Both the position numbers and the translations under genes were made by a program. From Pagrus major (Eukaryota > Chordata > Actinopteri > Spariformes > Sparidae), in assembly GCF_040436345.1 (NCBI RefSeq), contig NC_133220.1:6760436-6824435 (forward strand): a stretch of 64,000 nt of DNA. Direction: 5' to 3'. The notes beneath the pieces were generated by a model, which was not told the origin of the DNA, made no database searches, and saw only the letters and a program-made list of their open reading frames with translations. This document shows positions 8,914-21,844 of this stretch, piece by piece; the first letter of the stretch is position 1; every line of letters starts with the position of its first letter.

Positions 8914-11900
8914 ATGAATGTTTCTGTGAAGGAAGACGAGGACGGGGCTGAGTCTCTAGGATCGAGATGTCTGTCTGTGAAGGCTGACGGCTCTAAAGAT
9001 CATCTTCTCCAAAAAGTTAAAAAACTGTAAGAGGACTGACACTAACTCATTCAGTGTTAGCTGATTATATTTTGCCATTTGCTAAATGTTAGAGTAACAT
9101 TACGCTTCAGGAATTGAAGAAATACTCTGTCAGACCTCCATATTTTTGAGCAGGTGTTGTTGGCAAATCTATTTCATAATCACAAGCTATAACCAGATCA
9201 CACATCCTGTTGTCGAGTGTCTCCAGCAGCAGGATTAGCAGTTACTTACAACCCAGACTCCCAAAAAGTTGGGCCTTTGTGTAAAACACAAGTAAAACAG
9301 AATGTGATCATTTGCAATTCTGTTAGCTGCTGTGATCACAACTTTAATTTTGACCCACAAGAAGTTCTCTAGACGTCTGTGACTGATGTTGAAAATATGT
9401 CTAAAATTACATTTTACATTACTTTAATTTTAATCAGAATTTAAGAAGGATTCATGATTTACGAATAAAAATGTCCTGGTGTTTGCAGACTTAAATACAA
9501 CAGAATGAGACCAGCGTCTGCAGAGTCCGGCTATGTGTCTATGAAGAGAATCTGGTCTGAAGAATATTCTCCAATGCTCAGTAATGAACCTGGATCATCA
9601 TACACAAAGTAAGAGAACTGATACCAACTAATTCAGTGTTTGCTGCAAAACGTTGTGACACAGAGAACTAATTTGTCACATCTCCCTCTGAGTGTCTGTG
9701 ACAGCTGTCACTGACTTTACAAACTTTTAAACCACCTTATTATGGACAGTAGCAGCACTTTGTGTTTTTAGACATCTTTAATGACTTTAAGTAGAGAATT
9801 TAAGAAGGATTCATGTGTTTTTGAATAAAAACATCCTGGTGTTTGCAGAGTTCAGTACAACAGACGGAAATCAGAGTCTGGAGAATCTGACTGTCTGTCT
9901 GTGAAGACTGACGGCTCTAAAGATCATCGTCCAATGTTCAGTAATGAACCTGGACCCTCAGGAACAAAGTAAGACAATGTTTTCACACTAACCTGATAGA
10001 AGATGATGCATCTTGGATGAAGATTTAGGATGAAGACAAAATGTTGACTTAAAGTCTTAATGTATTGCATTTAGTGCCGAATGTATAAAATGGCACAGAT
10101 GACTAAGAATTTACAGTAGCGGTTGCACAAAGTTAGTGAAGTATCTCATCACTCAGTAACTCTCAAAATGGATTCTTATGCCTCAGTGTCAGCGACCACT
10201 GTGGCCGAGGCATGATGTTTCATGTTGTCCGTCCATCTGTCAGTCCCATTCCTGATCTCAGGAACTTCTTGAGGGAATTTTCTTACATCTGAAAACAAAA
10301 CGTCCACTTGGACTCAAGGATGATTAGGTTTTGGTGGTCAAAGGTCACTGTGACCTCACAAAAGAACATTTTTAGCCACAATACAAGAATTAATGCGCTT
10401 ATTGTGACAAAATGTAATGTGTAAAATGTCCAATATGATAAAATGACAAAGTGATGACATTTTAAATCCTGCTGGTCTACCACAGTTATTGTCACCACTT
10501 CTACTGGAAGAGCAGTTTATTAGTGTTAATGAAAGCAGAGGAGCTGAAATAAAAATAAAAATATTCTCATTGCAGACTGAATGCTGGATTAAAAACAGTA
10601 TTGGATTGGATTTCCAATCAAGAAATCAGTTCAGTCAAACAGGACTGTCTCCACAGAGGTACAGAGAAGAGTCATGTTTCTGAAGAGGAGCAGCTGTCTT
10701 TGGATAGTGACTTGTCCCAAGATCAACTTGAAAAGATCATCAGGTCCAGTACTGTAACTGGACCCTCAGACACAGAGTAAGACACTTTTTTTTTTTTTTT
10801 TACCGTAAACTGACCAGACTGAAGATGCTGTGTTTAGGATGAAGACAAAATGTCCTGCTAAATGATTTATATTCATAATGCAGAAGAAGTGCAGAGACTT
10901 AAGATGGACGCACTGAATTACTGACACTTATCCTGTGACAGACAAGAGACTGGTATGAAGGTAACTCCAGCAGCCTCTGAGGTGTTTCAGAGATCCTTTA
11001 TTGATTTATTTAAGAAGATGGTAACAGTAACAGTTTGTTACAAAGTAAACCATCTTCCCAAGAAAATCAAGAAAGGATCTTTGCCAATGTTATCACTTTA
11101 GTTCAGTCAGTTCAGTTTTTCCTCCATGAGCCGTCTTTGTAAAGAAATTGTCAATACTGCATTTTGAATTCGATTGTTGACAGTGAAGGTTCATTTCCAT
11201 CAATTTTCAATGTAACGTAGGAATTATGTAACTAAGCAACCGACCACAGAGATTATTCTGAAATGCTGCTAAATAACTCGTCTGGAAGGTGATTATTTTT
11301 CACCTATGTACATGTGGACTAGGCCTTAGCACCTCTCATTAAGTCTCCCTCTAATGATCATTCTTCCTCTCACTTGAGCCAAATACTTGAAAGAGAAATT
11401 TATACATATTTAAACTCTCTCACTAAGATTTTCTCTCCTTTCCCTCCAAGGAAGTACACAGTGATCACCTCTCCGGAGCAGCGTCAGAGGTATAAGAATG
11501 ATTTTGCCACCTTGTACAGTGAGTACCAGCGTCTGCATGCTCATTTAGAGCTCATCTGCCGGCGCTTGACTGAGCTTCAAAATGAGTTTAAACAGGTCCA
11601 ACAAAGCAAAGGAAAGGAGGAGGTAGATTCCCTGAAAGATGCACACAAATCTGTTCCTTGTGTTCCACAATACCCTGATTAAAAAGTGCCCCATTATATT
11701 TAACTGGTTCAGTTTTATTCATATCATTTGCCCTTTTGTGTCTCCTCTTCTCAGACAATCCAACATCAGTTACTTCAAGAGTATTGGAAAAGAAAAAAGG
11801 TAACGACTATCAAGTATCTTGATCATCATGTATCTGAGTACATTATCAGATTGTGACTGTGCTTTTTCATATCCCTTTCAGACTCATCCGAACTATACTC

Positions 11901-14900
11901 AAGGAAGGAGACACCTTGAATATCTACACAACAAAATGGAAAATATAAAGAGAAGTATTGCCATTTACGATCAAAGTCGTCTAAGGCAATTCTTGCCACT
12001 CGGCAGCCATCCTGGCAACGTCAACAGGGCTCCACCTGACAGACATGAACAATGTGAGTAAAAGCCTACAGGAATATTGTAAAGAAACTTAAACTGTTAT
12101 TAAAGTGTAACTGTAAGATTGGCTGCTGTGTGTTAATGACACTCAGCAGCAGATCTTTTGCGTTGTTTTCTTTTCTGTTGGGAATGATGATGTCTTGTAT
12201 TTGGTTTGCCTCAATGCTTATTAGGGATTGAATCTCTCTTCTTCATTGCCAATAGATAACGGCTTTGAACTGTGGACTTGGCTGTTAGAAGTTTATGAAT
12301 GTTGGGTCACCAGGATGTGTGAAAGTTTGACATCTGCTGCGTCTCCATCCCCTAGATCCATCCACATCTGAGTCAGACCTCCCTGTGTCTTACGACATCA
12401 AAGAGGAGAGTAAAGAAGTTAAAGTGGAGCAGCTGTGTCCTGATGATCCAGAGAGGTCGAACCAGCAGCATCAGCTTCTGTGTGGAGAGGCTCAAAATAC
12501 AAATGTCAGTTTTAGACTGGGGTTTCTTAGTTTCACCACAGCCAGAGTTTAGTATTCATTACCTCCTGCATTCTGTCCATCACAGTCCTGCAGGCTTCAC
12601 TTGTGCAGGATAATTTCACTTAATGATGATAATATTTTTAACAAAGGACAATGAACTGATGAATAAATATGAAGGAGTGCATATAGACTAAACTGTACGT
12701 AACTGGGAGAGTTGAGCTGCAGTCTTTGCCCCCATCTCAATGTGTTTTAATTAACTCTCCCGTCCAGTTTATTTAACTAAGTTTGTGACTCTTTTAATTT
12801 TAGGACAAGCAACATTTCCTACCTGAACTACTAACTGAGTCTGGAAAGACATCATACAGGTAACAACACATCAAATGCTCTATAAGAAATGTACTACAGA
12901 GCGAGATTAGTGGATTAGCGAGGTATGTTGAATCTATTCTGTGTCACAAACCTGGCTCTCTTTTAAAGGTTCACTCTGTAGCTTTGGGGAAGACATTTTA
13001 ATCAGAAGAGAAAAATCTTCAGTGACTTTTGTTTATGCCTAAACAAACTAAATAAACAAACTGTGTCCTACAGGTTCAGGTGTTCTGGTCCAGGTGTGTT
13101 CCAGTGTGAATCGACTGGACTGGTGTTTGTTATGGTTCAGGAGGCGGAGCTGCTGTACAGGACTGTCCAATGGGATGAGGGCCTCCTCAAATCAGCTGAC
13201 AAGATGGCTGCAGGGCTGCTGTTCAATATCAAGTGTTCAGAGGATGCTGCTGTCACTCAGCTCCACCTGCCTCACTGTGAAGTTATGGATGGTAAGGACT
13301 TTATTGTTCTGTGTTAATAGAGTTTTGTTAGATTAGTCCTTTTACTGCCCCCTACAGGCTGCAGGGTTCATTACAGCCACAGTCTGAACAAACAACATCC
13401 TGATGATTTATACGTTCTTAGGGTGTGGTGCAATAGTCTCATCATATGTCCTTTCTTAACCCTGATTGAAACAAAAAGGAAGTTAAGTCGTGATGTGAAG
13501 GAGATTTCATCAGGAGAAACAAAAAGACAACTGCTGTGCTGAGAGAATCTGACTGCCCTTCATTTTTCATTTTGCACAGAAGTTGTACATTTTTATATTG
13601 TGACATTAAGTATGACTGAAACAATTAGTTCATTATTTTTTCAACAGGAAATTTATTTTGATTAGTGTTATTGCATTGAAGTTACCTTTCAGGCCCATCG
13701 ACTCTTCACTGCCAAACTGTGAAACAAAGAAGAAAATGCCCCCAAAAAACTAAAAATTTACTTTTCAAGCAAAACTGGATGGTGTTAGAGGAAAGTTCAC
13801 ATCCACCAAATTTGTCACAACTTATCGTCTGAATATCATTTTAAAAAATAAACTATTTTCTTTTTATTTATTTTGCACAATTTTCATGTATTGTTAATTT
13901 GGACTAGCAGTCAATGTATCCTCCCCTTGTAGGAGCAAGGGCACAGTCAGTCACCGACTTCCCATCCTCCATCACTGAATATGTGTTCAATAAATTGCTC
14001 AACCTGGACAACAGTTGTACAAAGAATCAGCTCAATGTTCTGGAAAACTCAATACAATTAGGACTATAGTTGTAATGAGCAAAACAGCTCTGTGTTTTCA
14101 CAGCTCCGCTGCCTGAAGGTCTGCTGTCTGTCGTCCACATCACTGGTGATGGAATGAACGTCCTCGAGCCGCTGGAGGTTACAGACACTCATGTGGTTGT
14201 CACAGTCTCTCACTTCTCTGCCTTTGGCATTGTGAAGGATTTTATTAAAAGGTTTTTGAACAGCAACAAAATGAGACCAGTTAGCAGCAAAGTCCTGCTG
14301 TTCCTCGGACAACCAAACCCAAAAACACAGAGGCGAAAACTCAACGTGTTTCTCCTGCCGAGGAACATCCATCTGGACGAGGTAAAGCTTCATGTTACAG
14401 CTGTCAGTCCAAACGTGTCTCCTAAAGGACAACTTTACAATATGTCTTACAACAACAGTAATATGTTCATATGAACACTGAGCAGCGTGTTCTTGCTGTA
14501 GTGACTTCTCCTGTTCATACTGGATGTTAAGAGATCCCTACATAATGTTCTTTCAATGTATGTGATGGAGGATAAATTTCACTGCCCCTCCACTGCAGCT
14601 CAACAGGGAAACCATAAGAGTAAATTTTACGCAGAACAAACTGTTGTGTTATTCAATCTTGTTTTGGTAACGGATCATTAAAATAATTTGCCACATTCAC
14701 TTGTAAAAGCAGAGCAAGCAGCTCCTAGCTGCTCTCGTGTCTTGAATATCTGAAGTGAGTGGACCCTGATGTTTCATATTTTTGAATGAATGTATTGGTA
14801 CTGAAGAAAGGATTGTTCAGAAACCAGTATCGAAGTCAAGGTACCACTATCGAGAGTGTTTTGAACGATTCCCAGCCCTAGTTGCAGCCCCACTCTACTG

Positions 14901-16077
14901 ATGCAGTATATGATGGTACTTGGCGACCTACAAATACACTGATACTGATTTATCTGTGATGAGATATAATTGGCCTGTTAATGTCAGGCTCTACTGAGGA
15001 GAAACGGTTTACATGTTAAAATGTTCTGATGTCTCTTCAGGTGAGCAAACAGCAGCGATATACAGAGAACATCCAGGTTCCTTCAAAATGTAAACTCGTT
15101 GAAGATCAAAGTTACAGTCTTCACTGTCCTCAGGCCATTAAAATACAGCCTAAGGTGAGTATTTGAAACAAAAGTCTGTTAGTGCTGCAGCATGCTGACA
15201 CAACTCATCATTGGACACTATAAAGATTCTGACACTTGGTTTTCAGAGTGCAGATTTCGACCTGGAGTTTGGACCAAATTACGACCCAACGTTTGAGGTC
15301 CGCCTGCCTACAAACACCGAAGAAGTGACTTTAACAGTCAAAGATCAAAGACAGATGGTGGTCTGGGAGCATGACGTTGATCTCACTGGTAAGACTTCAT
15401 CCACCTGATGGAACAACAGAGAGGAATAGAATAGATTTGAAGCGGTGATGTTGAAGGGTGTGTGTTGTCTCTGATGCATTCAAATCTGAAAGGATGCAGT
15501 GAACAGTCCAGAGTAGACCTCATTAACATTTGGTGCCGATCCAGATAGACGGACCGATGCAGGAATGTTTTCCTCACTTTCTTAAACGTTGATGGGGAGT
15601 TTTTCAACATTTTGTAAATTTCTTTGGGAATTATCAAAAAAATTGGGTGTAATTAGGTGGTTGGAATTTCAGTTGAACTTTCTAAGAGTTTTCTTTAAGG
15701 GTGATGTTGGTTTTTAAAAGTTTTATCCCTGATATCTTCCAGATTCAAGCAGGAGAACTCCACAGATGAATGTCCGAGCAGAGGACGAGGTCCCAGCAGA
15801 GGACAATGTGCCGGCAAACGACAAGCTGAGCTCTATTCGGGCAGAGTTTGTGTCTGGAGTGTCTGGACCTGTTCTGAACCAGCTTCTGGATAAACTTTAT
15901 CCGGATGTTATAAATTATGAAGAAATGCAGTCAGTTAAAACAAAACCGGTCATACAGGATAAAGCACGAGAGTTGATCGACACAGTGCGACAAAAGGGAA
16001 CTAGAGCCAGCTCGGCCCTGATCGCTGCTCTCCGTAAGGTGGATCCAAATCTTTCCAGCCATCTGAAATTAAGCTGA
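8914..16077 (+). CDS. G2: OCEL-ZU5-UPA-CARD protein (complete gene)
   Basis: Fourteen exons with consistent GT/AG sites sum to 2154 nt (717 residues): 8914-9026, 9489-9608, 9849-9968, 10657-10776, 11451-11622, 11755-11799, 11882-12053, 12356-12504, 12804-12859, 13074-13291, 14104-14381, 15041-15154, 15247-15388, 15743-16077. The first four give short acidic repeats. Exons 5-7 give a full occludin/ELL domain ([12 protein letters not shown]...EYWKRKKTHPNYTQ...YLHNKMENIKRSIAIYDQ), about 115 residues. Two linker exons follow (the second DKQHFLPELLTESGKTSYR), then ZU5 ([21 protein letters not shown]), UPA and a C-terminal CARD. The FIIND cleavage site is SHF|S with Ser codon at 14217. A His codon at 14136 lies exactly 27 residues upstream, the spacing of the catalytic His and Ser in NLRP1 and CARD8. 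It is probably a cytosolic sensor that self-cleaves and can release UPA-CARD. NACHT and LRR are absent. Confidence 0.85.
11451..12053 (+). other. Occludin/ELL (OCEL) domain exons of G2
   Basis: Three exons encode the conserved signature of the ELL C-terminal domain in order: Y..I.S.EQRQ.YK.DF, EY..L.A, a long helical stretch, EY...KK, NY...K..LEYLHNK, IK..I..YD. In ELL proteins this domain docks super-elongation-complex partners such as AFF4; in occludin it is cytoplasmic and binds ZO-1. Here it is embedded between fish NLR-like repeats and FIIND. It is intact in G2 and G5, shortened in G3 and broken in G4. Confidence 0.85.
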
Positions 16078-18700
16078 AGAAAAATCAAGAAACGTGATGA
16101 TGAATCTTTATAACAGCTGTTTAAGGGTGTTTTCACACCACATCATTTGATCAGGACCAAGGGGGGAAAAGGTGATGCATTTCAGTTCTGGTCCGGCTCC
16201 TGTTCACACTGACTTTTTACAAACGGACCAAGAGGAGTAAAGGATTGTGGTGATTGTCATCCTGCATCATCAGGTCCCACGTGGGGAAATCAAATTCTGG
16301 GGACTGCCAGAAGTTCATGCAGCACTTTAATGCTTCTAGTTTGTATATTTATTTTGTTTGGTGTTACAAAGAGCTCAAGAGGTAACTGATCATAAGCATT
16401 ATTACTATTGTTGGACTGCAAATCACATGTTATGAATACTGATTAACAGGAAGAGATGAAAAGTAAGGCAGCTTGTACATAATTTGGGAGCTTTTTACTG
16501 TGGGATCACTGAAACACACTTTTAATGGACTGAATGAACCAACAAAGTAAACCGTAGGATAAAACCACAACAGTTTTAACAGCTTTTAACCTGTTAATCA
16601 GGGAAAATACCCATATACAGATATGTATGTGAGGAGTGAGGAGCTAACTGATTGGCTACAGGTCATTCAAAATGAATTGAGGCACGTCAGGGGAGTCTAA
16701 AAAAAAAAAATAACAATAAAAAAACCCAACACAAATGCAGTAAAGTTTACAAAAGTTTACACAGTTTGTGTATAAATGTAGCAACATTCAATATTTCTAC
16801 ATTCATATTTTTATGGATTTCTACTACATTTATATAAGTAAATATTTGTCTGCTTCAAAAATATATTTGTAAAACTTATATTTTTTATTTTATGTGTGGA
16901 TTTGTTGTTTTTTTTTTTCATTTTTATACAATGATACATTTTGGTGTCTGTGAAATGAAATGTATTTTTATGGAGAGAGTAATGCAAGTATAAATCCTGA
17001 AATACTTGTCTGAGGCTTGTTCATTTATCAATACTGAGACTGATCTGTCTTTCGTCATACTAACTGGGAAAATGGTCTGTTTTTAGGTTAACCCAACAGG
17101 TTAGGTGTGAAGGCAAAGACCTTTCAGTGCTGACTAAGTATCAGTACCTTCTCCAAAGACAACAAGAAGGACCAACTTTGAGCATCTGTATCGCCTCTAA
17201 AATTTACACAGGTAAAGTTCACACTGAAGAAGCTGTACGACACATTAAAACTTCACAGGTGTGCAGGGCACCAGAAGAAGGGAGCTGGGAAGGAGCTATT
17301 GGCCCTGAATCTATGTCCCTGGGCCAAATTAGTTTTAAGTTGCATATCTCTGTATCCCAGCTGAATCATTCCTTAAGTCGAGAAGTCACACCCTTTCCAG
17401 TTTCCCTCATGGGACTTTATTTTAGAAAAACTATGAGATAAAAATGTTTTTGAAAATTTTTTTTCTCCTGTTTGAATTGTCATGAATCACACGTTTGTCA
17501 ATTTAAAAGCTAACTTTTCAACTTGAGAAAGCCAGTTGTTTTTTTTCATAAAACTAATGAAATATCAGACTGAAAATACATAATTATAAAGACTACACAG
17601 CCAACAGTAGTGTTAGTGACATCATCTCTTTGAACCGTCACCAAAACCCATAACTTAAACATTGTAGAGCTGCTCCTGTTTATCAGCAGCTCACAGAGCT
17701 GACAAACCTTTAGAGATAACCGCAGTCATTGAAATGACCAGATTTATTGTGATTTTCACCTTTTTTAGTACCTTTTCTGACCCGAGTTGGCGGCCATGTT
17801 GTGCTGGTGACGTGTTGAATGAGACGATGTAGTTCACCGAGCGGTTTAACACAAAACTAGATGATATTTTACTTTATTTACTACAAACTGTGTTTCTCAA
17901 GTTATAAAAATATCTTTTAAACTTACGTGTGATTCATGATGCAATTCAAACAGTATCAAAAATGTATTTGTTTTTCCTCTATTCACTTCCATACATTTTC
18001 CAAAACAAGGTCCCATTAGGGAAACTGGAAGGGGGGGTGACTTTGGGTCTCTATGCAGCTAGACTTTTGGATCTTTGGGTGGTGATCAACATTAGGGTGC
18101 ATTACCACCACCTACTGTGACCGAGGTGAAGTTAGTTTCAGGTTGGATATTGGACAGACATCCACTCCAGAGAGCCTCCCAGAACCTCACACTGCACTGG
18201 AGGCTGACTTAGGGACCATCAGTAAATTACACTACTGTTTGATTGATTTACAGAAAAACAAATGTTTCTTCATGCTGACTTGATGATATAAGTGAAAATT
18301 ATGATAAAAAAAAAAAATACTAAACTGATCTCATGTAGTGAACTTATTATGATTGCTATGTGTTTTGTATTTATTTAGCAAAAATATTTGTATAAGATGT
18401 TTTTTTTTCCCCCAATAGCTTCCATGTCATGTGACCCAGTGACTCCAAACTAATGCTGAGTTGTATCACTACACAGGCCACATAGGACACACCAACAAAG
18501 CAAAGTGGTTGTAGCAAACTGAACATGTTTTCACAGTTTTGAGAAGCACAATATGAGCATGTTTGTTTATTGTCAGGAGAATGATGAAGAAGAAACAAAT
18601 TTTAAAAAATCAAAATATTGATATAAAATAGACGAAGTATAAAAATATAAAAATCTCATAAATCACAGTGTAAGAAAGCCCTATAGGTCAAGGTCCGACA
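16078..18700. other. Intergenic spacer between G2 and the BEL/Pao relic
   Basis: 16078-17050 is a diverged version of the 3' flank seen after the other copies. The rest is AT-rich with no convincing gene. A 104-codon frame at 17127-17441 has no recognisable domain or homologue elsewhere in the window. A short block at about 18415-18490 recurs at about 32883-32955 (GCTTCCATGTCATGTGACCC). Confidence 0.5.
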
Positions 18701-18779
18701 GCACCCTCTACTGGTACAACTGACAGGACAAGCAGAGGTGTGAGGCTGCATGGACGTTCTGTGTTTCGCTAATGACGTG

Positions 18780-18830
18780 TGCGTTCTTGAGGAGATACCA
18801 CACACACACACACACCCACCTACACACATA
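18780..18830. repeat. CA-rich simple repeat
   Basis: An ACACAC tract lies just upstream of the BEL/Pao relic. Confidence 0.8.
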
Positions 18831-19097
18831 CATTTGTTGTACGTTACGTAGATTCCAACAACCTCATTAAAGGAGTGAAATCAGATCTCTGTGTCAAAGT
18901 GCCTTGATTCTCTGACTGGAGTCACAGTCCATGATCTGCCGCCTCAACCAGCTATCTGTTTAAAGAGGTGTGCCCTCAAACATTGGTCCTTCGAGCCAGA
19001 TTGAGTGCAACCAAATAAGAAGATCATGGACAATGCAGCATCAGACATCTCCGAGCACCGGAGCCGTCCGCGGAGAGACCACTGATTACCTGCTTAC

Positions 19098-20039
19098 TTG
19101 GAGGACTACCAAGTTGGATTCCCACCATCCATGCACCCAGCTCCACATGCTACTGTTTCCCGCTCCTACAGCCACCACGGCAGCAACCCGAGCAGGACAT
19201 CCAGCAGCAGTTTGTACATTCATAGCAGATCTAGTAGGCGCACATATTACTCTGTTGGTACGTATCCCACTCAGGGTCTCTCAACTGCACAAGCTGCAAT
19301 CATGGAAGAGAGAATAAAGCAGTTGGAACTGGAAGATATCCGCCGTTCGATTACGCACGAGACTCAAGCTGACTTGGAGTGTAAACTGCTGGATGATCAA
19401 GCGAAAGAAGCACAGCAGCTCCAAGAAGAGGCACTCAAAGCCCGAGAAGCACTCACTAAGCGGCTAGAAAGACAGCGGCGCTTAACGAGAGCGGAACAAG
19501 ACCTTGAGATCGCCAAGCTTCGTTCGTCGATGTTTTCTGATAGCAGGACGCCTGCACCTTCACCTGCGCCCTCGGACAAGTCAAACGTTTTCCTGGACTT
19601 ACCACCGCCAGTACAGGCTGACATGCTGTCATCTACCTACCAGCTGTCACCGTCAACCCAGTTACATCCAACGCCCGCACCAGTAGTGCGCCCGCGTATT
19701 CCTCCCCCACAAGTGGGGCAACGAGTCATTCCAGTCTCTACGGCACCTCCTGCTGGACCACAGCCAATGCTGCAACCTACTGCCACCCCAGCGATACCAG
19801 CTCCCCTGGCAAACCCGACGGCACAGCTCCAGGGTCCAGTACCCATGGCATCTAGATCTGTGAGACTACAACCTGCCCCAGTGTTAGCACCTGTTCCTGT
19901 GATACAACCGGTGACACACCCTTCGGTGCATGTCATCACCTCAGCACCTTTAGCCCATACGACAGCTCAGGTGGCATCATCTCTCAAGTCACACCGGCTA
20001 GGAAAGATCACCAAATTGTCCAACCCAAAGAGAAGCTGA
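19098..20039 (+). pseudogene. BEL/Pao gag-like fragment
   Basis: A 313-codon frame contains a charged helical stretch (residues about 70-150; rich in Glu, Arg and Gln, as in ...EARKAL-type coiled coils), then a long Pro/Ala/Gln-rich linker. The frame ends at 20039 just before the zinc-knuckle region, which is in another frame, so a frameshift separates them. Confidence 0.65.
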
Positions 20040-20041
20040 CT

Positions 20042-20851
20042 GTGTGCTTCAATACCACTGAGAAGGTAAACAGGGAAGGGACAACCGGGCCAGAGCTTAC
20101 ACAGGCAAGGGCCAAATCCAAGCTTAAACCTTACTGTCCATATTGTGATAGTCGCGACCACTACCTTAACTCCTGTGAGGAATTCAAGAAGCTGAACACC
20201 GACCAGGTCTTACAGTGGCTCAAGGATGGCAAACGGTGTCGGAAATGCGGACGCGATCACACCGAGGACCGTTGCACTCTTAAGCGCCCTTGTAAAACCT
20301 GTAAGGAAACGCACCTCACTGTCTTGCATGAGTCAGTCCACGAAACCAAGCATAAGGTATACACGGTCAGTTTTCTTCCCACAAAGGTGTATCTGGACCG
20401 GCCCAACAGATCTCAAAGGGTAATGCTTAAAGTGGTCAAGGTCCTCCTCCATAACGGCAACCGAAGGATGGAGACTTATGCCGTACTCGATGACGGCTCA
20501 GAGAGGAGCATTGTCCTTCCTCAAGTGGTGCAACAGCTCAACCTCATCTGCCATCCAGAGACTCTACCCCTGCAGACTGTGCACCAAAGCGTTAAGCAAC
20601 TCAATGGTGCATCAGTCTCCCTGGAAGTATCATCACCACTACGGCCATCCGAGAAGCACAAGATATCCAACGCCTTCACCGCAGAAGGACTGGCTCTCGC
20701 CAAACACACTTATCCAGTTGCCATGCTGCAGCAGAAATACAAACACCTCAGAGAGCTTCCCTTACCACTGGTGAACCGTGCCCAACCTTTGCTCCTTATA
20801 GGGTCTGACATGCCTCACCTGATTACCCCAGTCCAACCGGTGCATGCATGA
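20042..20851 (+). pseudogene. BEL/Pao zinc knuckles and aspartic protease fragment
   Basis: Cys/His clusters CPYC...HYLNSC and CRKCGRDHTEDRC, then CKTC...H, are typical of Pao gag-pol. The A17-type protease follows with AVLDDGSERSIV as the active-site region (D-D-G-S). An in-frame TGA at 20849-20851 interrupts the frame just before the conserved PPGGPVAI segment, which continues in the same frame. Confidence 0.75.
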
Positions 20852-21830
20852 CCACCAGGTGGACCTGTTGCCATCTGCACTAAGCTGGGCTGGTCGCTTC
20901 AAGGGCCAGTTGATACTGTCCATCTTTCACCTGGGGTCCAGCAATGCCTGCATGTCGCCACCGCCTCAGCTTCCAGTGAGCTTCTCAAGAACGTGGAGCG
21001 CCTCTGGCAGATGGACGCCTCACCCTACAGTGAGAAGGCTGCCACTCGCTCAAAGGAGGACCAGCAAGCTCTTACTCTGCTCCAGACAGCCACTACCAGA
21101 GTAACAGTAGGTGGCATCTCACGCTATGCCACGCCTCTTCTGCGCCATAGGACCGACATGGCTCTCCATGCTCCTGTGGAAGCAGTACTCTCCAGGCTTC
21201 GTAGCACAGAGCGGAAGCTAGCTAGGAACCCCACACAAGCTGAGTCTTACTGCGCTGAGATCCGGAAGCTGGAAGAAGCTGATTATGTATCAAGGGTCTC
21301 ACCAGGAGAAGCCAGCCAGTCATCAGAGTCATGGTTGATCCCACACCACATGGTCCATCACAACGGAAAGGACAGAGTTGTCTTTGACTGTTCTTTCCAA
21401 TACCGAGGACAGTCACTGAATGAGCTACTGTTGCTTGGACCAACCTTAGGGCCGTCCCTACTTGGTGTCCTACTGTGGTTCCGTCAGCACTCGGTTGCTG
21501 TGAGCAGGGACATAAAGGCTATGTTCCATCAGATCCGCCTGCAGCCCATTGACACACCGGTGCTGAGGTTCATCTGGAGAGACATGCAGAGGGAGGAGGA
21601 GCCGACCATCTACGACGGCAGGTGCTACCGTTCGGCACTACATGCAGCCCCTGTTGCGCTGTATATGCCCTCCAACGTCATGTTCAGGACAACTGTGGTG
21701 ACAAGTCTAACTTGGTCGAGGTCGTGGAGCACTCTTTCTATGTGGACAATTGTCTACATAGCACCCGCACAAACACACAGTATTATCTTAAAATCACCTG
21801 TTAACTTGTGGATTGAAACTGGGATACAAA
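20852..21830 (+). pseudogene. BEL/Pao reverse transcriptase fragment
   Basis: The frame resumes after the stop with PPGGPVAICTKLGW and later WLIPHHMVHHN, RVVFDCS and DIKAMFHQIRL, which are Pao reverse-transcriptase motifs. Near 21620-21650 the frame shifts: PFGTTCSPCCAVYALQRHV and the catalytic-box variant FYVDNCL are read in a different frame. The polymerase is truncated after that. Confidence 0.75.
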
Positions 21831-21844
21831 GATCTGCAACTTAA

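Larger units (their letters stand above)
18970..21830 (+). mobile_element. Degenerate BEL/Pao LTR retrotransposon, gag to reverse transcriptase
   Basis: Gag-like, zinc-knuckle, protease and reverse transcriptase parts follow in BEL/Pao order on the plus strand. RNase H, integrase, envelope and a 3' LTR are not seen, and no LTR boundary could be fixed at the 5' side. At least one nonsense codon and two frame changes interrupt it. Homology stops near 21.83 kb. It sits at the centre of the inverted arrangement, between the 3' ends of G2 and G3. Confidence 0.85.

Noticed and set aside
10283..10498. Repeated frame [17 protein letters not shown] in several copies
   Set aside because: It lies in a repeated intronic block in antisense orientation to the gene and in different lengths; no coding signature.
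14064..14432. 122-codon frame antisense to the ZU5/UPA exon (also 24985-25353 and 35949-36317)
   Set aside because: It is the reverse-strand shadow of a conserved exon; conservation follows from the sense coding sequence.
8914..16077. A full NLRP1-type NLR with NACHT and LRR
   Set aside because: No Walker A/B or leucine-rich repeat exon is seen between the N-terminal repeats and ZU5.
17127..17441. 104-codon frame in the G2-BEL spacer
   Set aside because: No recognisable motif, no second copy in the window and no splice partners; length is compatible with chance.
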